Shown: positions 23,881 through 34,212 of the stretch, in pieces
Numbering within the stretch: the stretch's first letter is position 1
How the letters are laid out: each line of letters begins with the position of its first letter
Program-made: the position numbers and the translations under genes
Notes under the pieces: generated by a model
Database searches by the model: none
What the model was told of the DNA's origin: nothing
Seen by the model: only the letters and a program-made list of their open reading frames with translations
DNA from: Ananas comosus
Lineage: Eukaryota > Streptophyta > Magnoliopsida > Poales > Bromeliaceae
DNA length: 64,000 nucleotides
Direction of reading: 5' to 3'
Assembly: GCF_001540865.1 (NCBI RefSeq)
Contig: NC_033635.1
Coordinates: forward strand, 7,747,070 to 7,811,069

Positions 23881-25547
23881 ACTTGGGCCAAGGTAAGTTT
23901 TTAGCATGTAAAGCTCTAGGGTTTGGATTTTAAAGTTAGGTTTTGGAGTTTTGGTCTCTTTAGAGGCTTTAGAAGAGTAGTAGAGCCTTGAACACCATGA
24001 AACTCTAGTTTTCTTCATGGTGCTCTAATGGGGGATTTCTAGGGTGTGCATTCTAAGCCCTAGAGATGGTTAGGATGGTTCTAAATGAGCTTCTAGAGGT
24101 TAAACAAGCTCTCTTTTGCTTGTTTTAGAGATCAAAACCTAGGGTTTAGCAATGGGTTTGGTTAGGGCACCAAATTTAGGGCTTTTACCCTAGGATTTTT
24201 TGAGTACGAATTGACCTCGTAGAAACCTAATTGGGACTGTCCTCGACGCGTTGGACAACTCCGCTCGACGTTACGAAAATGTTTAAGTATGGTTCATGTA
24301 CAAAAGGCCTAATATGGCACTATTTTGGTTATAGGACGCAGGATCGGCTTTCGTAAAGTTCCGGAGTCGTCATATTCTACACCCACACGACCACTCGAGG
24401 TGGGTGGTGCATTCTAAGGACCTCGAAAATCCCTTTATGTCTAAAGTGTCATGTTTGAACATATATGTATATATTGAGCATGTTGCATAGTAGGGTTAAT
24501 TGTGAACTTAATTTTGTATGGAATACTTGTAAGAATGTGAGAATAAACCCTATTTATGCATGACAAGTGACAAGAACCTAGAAGGTTCGTGAACAAAAGT
24601 GACACATGGACTAAGATTAAGAGAATGACATTGATGAGTATAGAACACTTAGAAAACAAGTGTTGCATTTGGCATGAGAACGAGAACATAACACTTAGAA
24701 AACAAGTGTGGCATGAGTCCAAGAATATAGTAGTGTATATGACACAAGTGATGATAAAGAATGCTTATGACATTTTCAACCTTAGAGTTAAGGGTCATTT
24801 GAGTATGGTCTTCCTTACAATTAAGGAATGGATTGAACTTTGAATCCTCAATGTAGGATTGATCGTACTCACCTTTAGTCCTTGCTCGAGGGTGGTAGCT
24901 CCCCCTCGGGTGATGTGCTCCGGAGTCGACATCACTGGGTAGTAGCGGGTATCTCTCCAGAGGACGGTCCTATCAGGTTGTAGCGGATATCTCCCCGGTT
25001 AATAAGATTTTGGGTTGGTGAGTTTGCTGAGGGCGAAACCTACGGGTTAGCCAAGAGATTGGGTAAAGAAATTATGATCCTGCATTCATCATGAGCATTA
25101 AATCGAGGATCGCATTTTATATTGTTCAGGCATATCAGTTGCATTTGTTAGTTGGTTACTTTTTTTCTTCTATTCTATTATGCCTTATTAGACCTAGTGG
25201 GATAGTCGGCGTGGTTGGTTGCCGAACCCACTGGAAACTTTGTTGTAATTCTCACACCCCTATTTTCACAGAGCCGGCACCGAGCGAGCCGGCACACGAC
25301 CGCGGTAAGGGCATCGCGCCTTAGGTAGAGACCGCCTGAGATGTTTTATTTCTTAGTTGCATACCCTTTTGATATATCATCTTTTGTATTTCGATGATTA
25401 TAGTTGTTAAATGAAAGGACATGAATGATGTAAAAGAGTTTATTTAATATCAATATTATATTTTGGAGGAATGAGATGTAAAAAGAAATGATGCAAAATT
25501 ATAATTGATTTCCTAACTGTAGTTATTTACTTTCACTATTGGCTATT

Positions 25548-25565
25548 GCTTGCCCTCGTGCAAGC
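25548..25565 (+). other. Conserved LTR stem-loop (E2/E3 LTR copy)
   Basis: GCTTGC-CCTCGT-GCAAGC, a perfect 6-bp stem with a 6-nt loop about 145 bp before the LTR end. A second weaker stem, CGGAC...GTCCG, follows near 25630-25653. Same position and loop as in S7 (46975-46992). Confidence 0.6.
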
Positions 25566-25716
25566 CATTGTGTATGCTTCCGCTCATGCAAACTTTATAC
25601 TCTATTGATACTTGTTGTTGAGCCTTGGGCGGACGGGGGAGGTTCTGTCCGTTCGGCGTCTGTTCGACGCTCTCGAACCGGCCAAAAGGATCGGGCTTGG
25701 GGCGTGACAGATAAGA

Positions 25717-25728
25717 TGGTATCAGGGC
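25717..25728 (+). other. Primer-binding site of E3
   Basis: TGGTATCAGGGC, seven bases after the LTR end at 25709. One base differs from the consensus TGGTATCAGAGC that pairs with initiator-Met tRNA. It defines the start of the E3 internal domain. Confidence 0.85.
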
Positions 25729-26047
25729 GTAAGAGCCAAAAAAGGTGAAAGCATAGGATGGACCTAGAGACCCTTAGGAATGAAAAACCTTAAGGATCTC
25801 GAAAACGTGAGTGATGCTGAATAAGTTATAGCGAAGGCATGGATTGGGTTGATGTAATTATGTCTCTAATGTGGTTAGGGACTAAACTTAAGTTGTTATT
25901 TGTTTTCTTTTCCTTGTGTTGTGATCGACGGCCGACGACATGATGCTTTGGAATGAAAATGAATACACTTATATGCTTTCGTCGGATTGGGTATAATCGA
26001 GTACGTTGTCTATGTAACTGACGTGAATTGCTTCGTTTCAGGAAGCA

Positions 26048-27393
26048 ATGCCTCATCGTGGACGACCTAAGCTACCTTGTGGTTGACCGCGGACGAGGTA
26101 TATAGCCGAGGAGTCAAGTACGGCTCCCGTGCAACCCGAACCAGGTGGCGACGGGAAGCTTCGGGAGCAGATGGCTGCGCTTATTGGCGTAGTGCGACAG
26201 TAGGCGGAATCCGTTCAGCGCCAGGCGAAATCCGTTCAGCGCCAACGAGAGCAAATCCAAAGGCTCCATGAGGCTTTGGAGCGGCAGCGGGTGGCGGCGG
26301 CGGCGCCCGTGGAGGCCGTGCACCCTGCGCCTCCTGTAGTGGTGCTGAGTGCCGCCGAGGGTGTGGCCGCGGCGGCCGTGCCAGTTACGATGGTGCCGGC
26401 TGGATCGGGGACCTCAAACCTCGATAGTGCGGCGGAGGCGGCGGAGGAGGCGGAGCGAGAGCACGCGTTGGCGGCTCTCATTCAGTTTCAGAAGTTCAAC
26501 CCACCCACCTTCGAAGGGGGAGTGGTGGAACCGGCGGTGGTGGAGTCCCGGATCGACTCCATGGAAACACTTTTTGAGGATCTTAACACCTTGGAGAAGG
26601 ACAAGGTGCACCTCGCCACACATTGCCTTGAGAAGAAAGCGAAGGTGTGGTGGAAGCGTGTTAGGCGGGATCGATCGCCCGATCTTCTGCCTATGTTGTG
26701 GGAGGAGTTCCGGAGGGCGGTGTTCGCCAACTACTTCCCCGATACGGTGAAGCGAAAGTTGCAAGAGAAATTCCGCAAGTTGAGGCAAGGAGATCGCTCG
26801 GTGACAGACTACGAGCAGGAGTTCTCCCACCTCATTGACTGCGTCCCGGACGTTGTTAGGGATGATCGCGACCGAGCAGACTGGTTCCTACGAGGATTGC
26901 GGCTAGGGATTCATAGGGCCGTGCAAATCCTTAAGCTCACAACCTTTGCGAAGGTCTTTGATCGGGCTTTGTGGGCGGAGCATGGTTATGCCCACGAGCG
27001 CGATGAGCGCTACTCCGCGGCCGAGGCAAAGGAGAATAGCAAGAAGCGGTCGGCGGGTGGCACCGGAGGCCGACCAAATGCTAAAAAACCCCCTTGGTAT
27101 CCCCGACAGCAGCCGAGGAGTTGGAGGCCATCCCGTTGTGTTATTTGCGGTGGTAACCATCAACCGCCGTCATATCCGCAGCGGGAGGGAAAGTGCTTCA
27201 AGTGTGGATAACCTGGGCATGTGTCACGAGAGTGCCCTAGCTGGGGTTCATCTGCACCGACCTCGGCATCAGTTCCTTATACCCCGAGGCAGCAGGTGGG
27301 ATTACCGCCGGCTATGTCGGCTGGACGCTCGTCTTCATCGCTTCAGCCGGAGGCATCGAGGGCACCGAGTGGGCGGGTCTTTGCCACTCAGGT
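26048..27393 (+). pseudogene. gag: E3 gag, nearly continuous with stops
   Basis: Likely original start ATG 26048 (MPHRGRPK), followed by stops at about 26084 and 26201 (GVVRQ* where E4 has GVVRQQ). It is then open from 26276 for 311 codons: Ala/Val-rich linker, gag domain with FNPPTFEGG, IDSMETLFEDL, KVWWKRV, FRRAVFANYFPDTVKRKL and DYEQEFSHLIDCVPDVVRDD, then a basic region and zinc knuckles. The main knuckle [13 protein letters not shown] has TAA in place of the Gln codon of E4. The next open stretch starts in the same frame, so E3 was one gag-pol polyprotein. Bases 26203-26242 hold a 21-bp tandem repeat encoding AESVQRQ/AKSVQRQ. Confidence 0.88.
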
Positions 27394-29380
27394 GGAGGAG
27401 GAGCCGATTCCTGTCCCTGACGACATCGTGGCAGGTATTATCTCGATCAGAGGCACTACAGCAAGAACTTTATTCGACACTAGTGCATCACATTCATTTA
27501 TAGATGCATCATTCGCTAGGACTCATGGCATTAAGATTGTGCATCATTATGACTATTGGACGGTGAATTCGGTCGAGCATACCTTCTATGTTCACGAAGA
27601 GTGTGTAGCGTGTCCAGTGCAGATAGGTGATTGGGTCATGCCGATTGACCTGTTGGTGTTGAATCGAATGTGGGGGTTTGACGTGATCTTGGGGACCGAC
27701 TGGCTCTCCAAGTATTATGCCGTGATAGATTGCGAAAGTAAGGTGATCACATTTCGTGAGCCTAATCGAAATGAGCTAGTATATCAGGCGTCTAAAAGCT
27801 CGCTCTTCGCGGCGACCGTGTCGGCGGCACGGGCGAGGAAAATGATAAAAGGCGGTTGTGAAGCCTATTTGGCGACAATGGTAGAAGCTCGGAAGGAGCG
27901 CCGGGGACTTAGTGGTATTTGGGTAGCATGTGAGTTTCCGGATGTATTTCCGGCGGAGTTACCGGGTTTGCCACCGGACCGGGAGATCGAGTTCGTTATT
28001 GACTTGGTGCCCGGGGCGGCTCCAATTTCGAAGGCCCCGTATAGAATGGCACTGGCAGAGCTAAAGGAGCTCAAGGCACAGTTGCAAGACTTGCTCGACA
28101 AAGACTTTGTGAGGCCGAGTGCGTCACCCTGGGGAGCTCCGATGCTATACGTGAAGAAGAAGGACGGCACATTTCGACTCTGCGTGGATTACCGCGAGTT
28201 GAACAAGGTTACAGTGAAGAATAAGTACCCGTTGCCGAGGACTGATGACTTATTCGATCAGTTGCAAGGGTCAAGGGTATATTCAAAGATTGATCTTCAA
28301 TCGGGGTATCATCAGTTGAAGATACGGCCCGAGGATGTGCGTAAGACGGCTTACCGTACGCGGTATGGCCATTATGAGTTCACGGTGATGCCGTTTAGGC
28401 TTACTAACGCCCCAGCGGCATTCATGGACTTAATGAATAGAGTCTTTCGTCCGCTATTGGACTGGTGCGTCGTGGTATTCATTGACGACGTATTGGTATA
28501 TTCTCAGACCGAGGAGGAACACGAGGAGCATTTGAGGACCGTATTGGAAATACTCCGAAAAGAGAAGTTATATGCCAAGTTGAAGAAATGCGACTTTTGG
28601 CTATCGGAGGTCACTTTTCTTAGTCATGTAATTTCGGGCGATGGTATCTCGATGGACCCGAAGAAAGTTGAGGCAATTAGAGATTGGCCTCGCCCGACGA
28701 GCGTATCGAAGGTCCGCAGTTTCCTTGGGCTAGCGGGCTATTACCGGCGGTTCGTTGAGGGGTTTGCTAAAATAACTACTCTACTAACACGCCTTACACA
28801 CAAAGGGGTGAAGTATGTTTGGAGCCCTGAATGCGAGCGGAGCTCCGAGGAATTAAAAGAAAGATTGACCACAACCCCGGTGCTTGCTCTATCGATGCCG
28901 GGGGAGACATTTGTGGTGTATAGTGATGCTTCCTATGTTGGACTCGGGTGTGTCTTGATGCAAAACGGGCGGGCTATAGCATATGCTTCGCGCCAATTGA
29001 AGACGTATGAGAAAAACTACCCGATCCACAATCTGGAGTTAGCGGCGGTTATTTTCGCGCTAAAATTATGGAGGCATTACCTATATGGGGAACATTGTGA
29101 GATCTACACGGATCACAAAAGCCTTAAATACTTGTTCACCCAAAAGGAGCTAAATATGCGGCAGTGGCGGTGGTTAGAATTGTTGAAGGATTATGATGTT
29201 ACTATTCTATACCACCCCGGGAAAGCAAATGTTGTGGCCGATGCACTTAGTAAAAAATCAGGGAAAAATTTCGCTTTTGCAATTACGCCCCAACCGTTGT
29301 TACAAAAGGAGATGCAACGGCTTGGATTGGAAGTAGTAGCGCCGGGACTGCCGGCTACACTTGCCGCGTTGGTGATATAA
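27394..29380 (+). pseudogene. pol: E3 protease, reverse transcriptase and RNase H (longest open pol segment)
   Basis: Part of a 719-codon open stretch, 27221-29380, in frame with gag. The aspartic protease motif reads [11 protein letters not shown]: the Gly of the catalytic D-T-G-A motif is Ser, so the protease is probably dead. RT shows [33 protein letters not shown] and the catalytic [12 protein letters not shown], with no frameshift across palm and thumb. RNase H has [36 protein letters not shown] and VVADALS. The frame ends at a stop in the RNase H-integrase linker (ALVI*). It is nearly identical to E2. Confidence 0.9.
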
Positions 29381-29661
29381 CCGACCTTGTTAGAGAGGAT
29401 CAAGGAGTTGCAAGCTTCCAATGAGTATCTCCAAAAGGTGCGCGGAGAAGTTTAGAGCGGTAGTGCCGATGATTTTGGCACACTTCGATTTTGAAACCGT
29501 TGGTGTGTGCCTAAGAATAAGGACGTCCGCAAAGCAATTATGCAAGAGGCGCATCAATCTCCTTATAGTATACACCCGGGCGGCACCAAAATGTACCAAG
29601 ATTTGAAATTGCATTATTGGTGGCCGGGCATGAAGAAAGACATTGGGGAGTTTGTTGCGTA
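29381..29661 (+). pseudogene. pol: E3 integrase N-terminus, truncated
   Basis: Continues the pol with [19 protein letters not shown], a stop and a small deletion around 29450-29490, then IRTSAKQ-region decay and the HHCC segment up to KKDIGEFVA. The sequence stops at about 29661 and switches to the middle of the E1 3' LTR. The integrase core, C-terminus, polypurine tract and 3' LTR of E3 are absent. Confidence 0.82.
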
Positions 29662-31189
29662 ATGTTTGGAGCTTCATTTGAGGTTAGTAAGCTTAAATCC
29701 CCCTTTGATCCATGTTTTAGCAAGTGTTACTTGTGGAAACCCTAGATTGAGCATATTAGGGTTAGTAATGGAGATTTTTGACTTGAGGCTTTTTTTATCT
29801 CAATTGATGGGCTTAGAACCTTTGTTTAGGTTGGTTTAGAAGGACTCTAACTCCCTTTTGGAGATCGAGAGAGTTTACTTCGCATTCGATGAGTTTTCGC
29901 CCTATTGCTTAAGTTGGTTAATGATCGATCTCAGGATTGTTCGTAACTTTCGTGTATTTCTCTTTTCCTTACCTTTAGGATGCTAGGAGAGTAGTGGGCA
30001 ACTTTGTTCGGCGAAACGAAGGGTTGCGAGAGTCACGGTGGGTTTGACTTCATGGAATAGGGGAGAAATGTCTCCTATGTGATTTGTACTTGTCGTCTCA
30101 TCGAAATGCATGCATATTTATGCTAGATAGGATTTTTATGAATTTTAGAATACTTAAAATACATGTGTTATGTATCATAAAAATTCAACTCTATATAGTA
30201 GAGCCATATGTGTATTATGCATGCATGTGAAAAGTATTCTTATTGCAAGTTGGAAATATGTCTCATGTGAGAAAAATGACTAGAATTATGTACTCTTGAA
30301 TATAAAACTCATGCTTGGACTTAGCGGACAAACATGCCATATAGGGGCACCCGAACTAGTAAACTGTGAAATTGCAACATAGGGACATAGTGATAGGCAT
30401 TGTGACATCGACTATATTTCATGATTTAGACATGATGACATAGTGATTGGCCATTGAGATACTTGCTACATTCCATATTTTAGACATGATGACATAGTGA
30501 TAGGCTATTGAGATACTTGGTACATTCCATGTTTTAGACTTGATGACTTGGGACTTGAGACGAACTTTTACGCTTGCTTGCCATTGTGCTCATTCGCACA
30601 TGCTTATGAGGGTCGCCTCCCACAAGCCGGCACTCCGGAGATAGCCATCGCGACACATGCTCGCCCGTTAGTTGTTTATGGTTCATATCATACTTGTGCT
30701 TACCCTTTCAGCTTTTGGGCCTAGTGGTGCATTTCACTGAAGTCAGTAATTGTCCACTGGGAACCATTATTTAATAGTTCTCACGCCCTCTGTTTTACGG
30801 TTTTCTTTCAGAGCTTTCAGCACTGGTGGAGGCACGGAATAGCGGAAGGGGGTCGCACTTGCTTTTGCTCTTAGGTGGCTTACTCTCTTTTTGTTTGCTG
30901 TAGAGAGAGTGAGAGGTTTTGGTACCATGTATAGAGACCACCATTGTATTACTCTTAGCACTTGTATGTGAATTTCGGATGTATTACCTTATGGTTTTAT
31001 TTTGGTAGAATTTAGTCTCTAGTCTACTCTTTTGTTGTAGAATCTAGTTGTACTATGCTCTGATACTCCTATATATCCTTCTTCTATTGCTTTATTTATT
31101 GTTTTATTATAGATGCCTTACATGTTTTAGACGTATAGCGGGCCTGGGCACGCACCGGGCGAGCCTCCACTGGGTCCCGAGTCGTGACA
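29662..31189 (+). mobile_element. Truncated 3' LTR of E1 (family A)
   Basis: Starts abruptly at TTTGGAGCTTCATTTGAGG, matching position about 4330 in the 5' LTR, and runs to GAGTCGTGACA at 31189, followed by the TSD ATAAT. The first 640 or so bases, including the promoter, are missing. A further gap of about 310 bp relative to 7890-8190 lies at 30669. Otherwise it follows the 5' LTR, with about three copies of the 54-bp minisatellite at 30386-30548. Confidence 0.92.
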
Positions 31190-31194
31190 ATAAT

Positions 31195-32514
31195 ATTGAA
31201 GTTCTAACCATTATTCACATGCCATGCAACTACCCTATGATGCATGCATGACACTATTCACATATATGCTCAATAAAAGGTAATATAGACTTAGAAGGGA
31301 ATCCAACGATTCCGGAAGGCACCCCCCATCTTGGATAGTTGTATGGATGCTACGGTTCAATTCTTGAAATATTTGAACGCCTATCCCGCGTGCTACGGCT
31401 ATCTGTACCAAAAACGGCATTTTTGTCAATTTCTTCACGTACACTCGTCGGATTGTGGAACCGAGCGCACCAACGCGTTCTTTATACCCCCAATTAGGTT
31501 TCTATAAGGTTAGTTTGCTTTTAAACCAACCTTGAACAAAAGCCCTAATTTGGAGCCCTAACATTGTCATATTGCTAGATTTCTTGGATTGATCTTGAAG
31601 CTAAGCAAAAACAAGCTTAGAACCATCCAAGAAGCTTTCTAATACCATTTCCAACTCATTTGAACCATCTTAGGGCATCTAAAGCTAACCCTAGAAGTTC
31701 ATCATGAGAGCACATGAAGCTTCCATGGATTTCATGGTGTTCATGACCTCTATAGAGTTTCTAGCTTTGCAAGAAGATCAAAACTCCAAGACTTAGGGTG
31801 TAAATCCAAACCCTAGAACCATTCTTGCATAAAACTCACCTTAGCCTAAAGCTCACCCAAGTCCACCTTATAGTAGAGCCTCTAAACCTTCAAATCTTCC
31901 AAAACTCCACCAAAATCCCTTCTCCTTCTACTTCTCCTTGCTCTTTGGAGAGATTTCTAGAGAGAGAAAGGGAGAGAAATAGGTTGGAGATGTGTTCTCT
32001 GCAGTAAAGAGAGAATAGAGAGTGTTGGGGTATTTTATAAGGTGCTACAATAGCAAAAAGGTCCCCAAAAAACTCATATTTGCAGCAGACCAACTTTTGC
32101 TGCCAGACCCATGGTGTACCAGTACAGATCACCCTGTCACCGGTAACACGATTTCACAGAACCAAACCCGAGAGCAGCTGTTCGGGTTTTACAAAAGTGT
32201 ACCGGTACACACCAAAGGTGTCACCGGTAACAAAGCCAAATTTTCTCAAACCCGAGAGCAGCTTCCCCTACATGTGTACCGATACAACATTGATGCTGTA
32301 CCGGTACAAAATGCCCAGACTTCAGACTTTTGCATCTTTTCAATCCTATTTCGCTCCGATCAATGCAAAAACCATTCTAACTCTTTTAAACTCACTTTTA
32401 ATCCTTCCAACCTTGTTGGAATGCCAATTGGAACCTGTCCAACTAGTTCTCTTGGATGTTTTAGTCAATTTGGCTAAAGTCCAATAATATCTACCGCGGT
32501 TTCGATATATTACA
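31195..32514 (-). mobile_element. Solo LTR S2, right part (family B, promoter side)
   Basis: Continuation of the minus-strand LTR broken at 3696. It ends at ATATTACA (32514), so on its own strand the LTR begins TGTAATATATCGAAACC. The outer TSD ATGTA follows at 32515-32519. The ACCGGT array and TATA box lie at 32029-32310. The short open frames in both orientations (32022-32487) cross the array and are not genes. Confidence 0.93.
32029..32310 (-). promoter_or_regulatory. U3 promoter of S2: ACCGGT palindromes and TATA box
   Basis: On the minus strand a TATAAAATA box at 32029-32037 follows, downstream, an array of TGTACCGGTACA-type sites between about 32113 and 32310. Examples are GTGTACCGGTACAC near 32199 and variants with TCACCGGTAAC near 32143 and 32221. 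CCCGAGAGCAGC motifs lie between them. Same order as in family A. Confidence 0.6.
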
Positions 32515-32519
32515 ATGTA

Positions 32520-32745
32520 TATCACTCTTTTTGCAATTAATAGATGTTCTATTATGCACAGTATTTATATGTTTGCATTCAACGCAATAAAAATTAAAAC
32601 ATAATAAGAGTGTTCTATTATGTCATAATAGTGTCAAACTGTACATATTCTGCATTCATAGGATGAACATAATTAATTTATTTTCTAGTTATTTTCAGAA
32701 TGAAGTTATGTGCTGACTTGTGCTGAATAAAATGCAGCTGAAAAC
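32520..32745 (+). other. 5' flank of PMD-Ulp1 gene copy 1
   Basis: AT-rich, without transposon similarity that I can see. It ends in a polypyrimidine-poor but plausible acceptor, AATGCAG (about 32731-32737), shortly before the ATG at 32746, so the coding exon may be preceded by an intron. No promoter could be assigned. Confidence 0.4.
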
Positions 32746-33901
32746 ATGGTTGCCACCAGAGTGAAGTCGTCAAGCCGGTCGGACAAGAAGGCCACTACAA
32801 GTGGTCAAGGCACAACTTCACATTCTGCAGAGAAAAGAGCAGACAGATCATCCAAAGCTAAAAGGCCGACCATCGAGCTTGCTGTGAGCAGATGTTACCC
32901 AGTTCATCTGCACACCACAATATGTGTTTCAGAGTTGCAGAAGACTATGGGCAGATTTCAGACAGCTGGCTCAGCGTTACGTGATGTTATGCCCGATGAA
33001 CAGATGGCACTTCTGAAGACTACTCCATTCTTTTCTTATCTCGACTTGCCTCCAATTAAACAAGATCTTGTGTTAGTCGATTGCCTCCTCAGTTTTTGGG
33101 ACTAAGAGAGAAGAGGTATAAGAATTGGAGAAACTTTTCTTCCCCTTACTCCAGAGGAGATCTCCATTTTGGTGGGGCTGCCAGCACAGGGGGAACCAAT
33201 AGAATGGCAGAATAAGGGTGTAAAATCGAGCACTCTTGATAAATACTTGAATGGTGACTATCGGCATGCCGATAGGTCAAAATTACGACATATTTTGTAC
33301 AGTCCTGCTGGTCAGAATGGAGAAAAGATGGCATCTGATTTTGTGCGTATATTTATATTATACGTATTTGCGACCGTCCTCTTTCCTACCAGCCACTACA
33401 ATGTGCCAAAGGCACTATACAGATATATAGATGATTTACATAGAATAGGAAAATATGCCTGGGGTCATGCTGTATGTAATTATCGTAAGTTCGATCTCCA
33501 GAGCCTCCTATGTGTGAAGTGTCGAAATAGCGGCCAAGAAAGAGTCGGCGGCTATATCGACGGCTGTACAATAACATTTCTGGTAAGTAATATCATAAAT
33601 TAGTATGTCAATATAATTTATTTTGCACATTTTTTTATGATAATAATATTGTTAAATCATGATAAACTTGCAGAGTTGGGCTTACGAGCATATAAAGGAG
33701 TTGGGTAATTCCGACGGAGACAAGGTTATCCCTCGGATGAGAAAATAGAAGGGTTCAACAGCCTATAGGAGTTACGAGAAGCTACTAAAAAAGTTGCAGA
33801 GCTATACTCCTACAGAGTTGGATGTTGGCGATACTGTAATAAGGGACATTCCTTCTAGAATTGAACGACTTAAAGGGCGTGAAAGGAAACAGAGGAGAAA
33901 G
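32746..33901 (+). pseudogene. PMD-Ulp1 gene copy 1, N-terminal (plant-mobile-domain-like) part
   Basis: Two exons with an intron at 33583-33673 (GTAAGT...TTGCAG). Exon 1 from ATG 32746 gives a Lys/Ser-rich basic start (MVATRVKSSSRSDKK), then a globular part with LPPIKQDLVLVDCLLSFWD, IRIGETFLPLTPEEISILVG, KALYRYIDDLHRIGKYAWGH and IDGCTITFL. It joins SWAYEHIKELG in exon 2. This resembles the plant mobile domain or related regions that precede Ulp1 proteases in plant transposon-associated genes. TAA at 33103-33105 follows SFWD and TAG follows RMRK near 33746. Exon 2 ends in IPSRIERLKGRERKQRR, where LTR S5 is inserted. Nuclear role unknown; non-functional here. Confidence 0.72.
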
Positions 33902-34212
33902 TGTAATATACCGAAAACTCGAAAAATAAATATCGAACTTTAGTCAAATTGACCAAAGTGCGAGGATGGAACACTTCGGAAAGTCCGAAGGTGTTAAAAG
34001 GAATAAAAGTGCATTGTGGGAGGTTTTTGAGAGCTAAAGAATCAAAAATCTGCATTCTGCAGGTTTTGTGCTCTCGGGGACCGGTCCCTGGTGGGAGAGA
34101 CCAGTCACCGAACGCGTGAAAATTGAAAAAGGCAGAAAATCGGCTAAGTCCCAGAAAACTAGCTCTCAGGAACCGGTCCCTGCGGGGAGAGACCGGTCCC
34201 CGAGAGACCGGT

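Larger units (their letters stand above)
19894..25709 (+). mobile_element. LTR shared between E2 (3' LTR) and E3 (5' LTR), with nested solo LTR
   Basis: Begins TGTAACATACCGAAATC after the E2 polypurine tract and ends TTGGGGCGTGACA before the E3 primer site. Removing the nested LTR (20559-23880) and one TSD leaves about 2,489 bp, the normal size for this group. The sequences on the two sides of the insertion rejoin smoothly when compared with S7 near 41640-41680. One LTR serving two internal domains is the signature of unequal recombination between related elements. Confidence 0.85.
3697..31189 (+). mobile_element. Composite LTR retrotransposon E1 with nested insertions
   Basis: Starts TGTAACACACTGAACC and ends GAGTCGTGACA, with a perfect TSD ATAAT at 3692-3696 and 31190-31194 inside S2. 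Order: 5' LTR (3697-8727, holding solo LTR S3), primer site, leader (holding solo LTR S4), decayed gag, pol relics, integrase C-terminus with chromodomain-like tail to about 16716, then a foreign truncated array E2-LTR-E3 (about 16717-29661), then the rest of the E1 3' LTR. E1 pol end, polypurine tract and the first 640 or so bases of its 3' LTR are missing at that junction. Confidence 0.92.

Noticed and set aside
32746..33901. A functional host gene
   Set aside because: Two in-frame stops, an LTR insertion and further frameshifts downstream rule out an intact product in copy 1.
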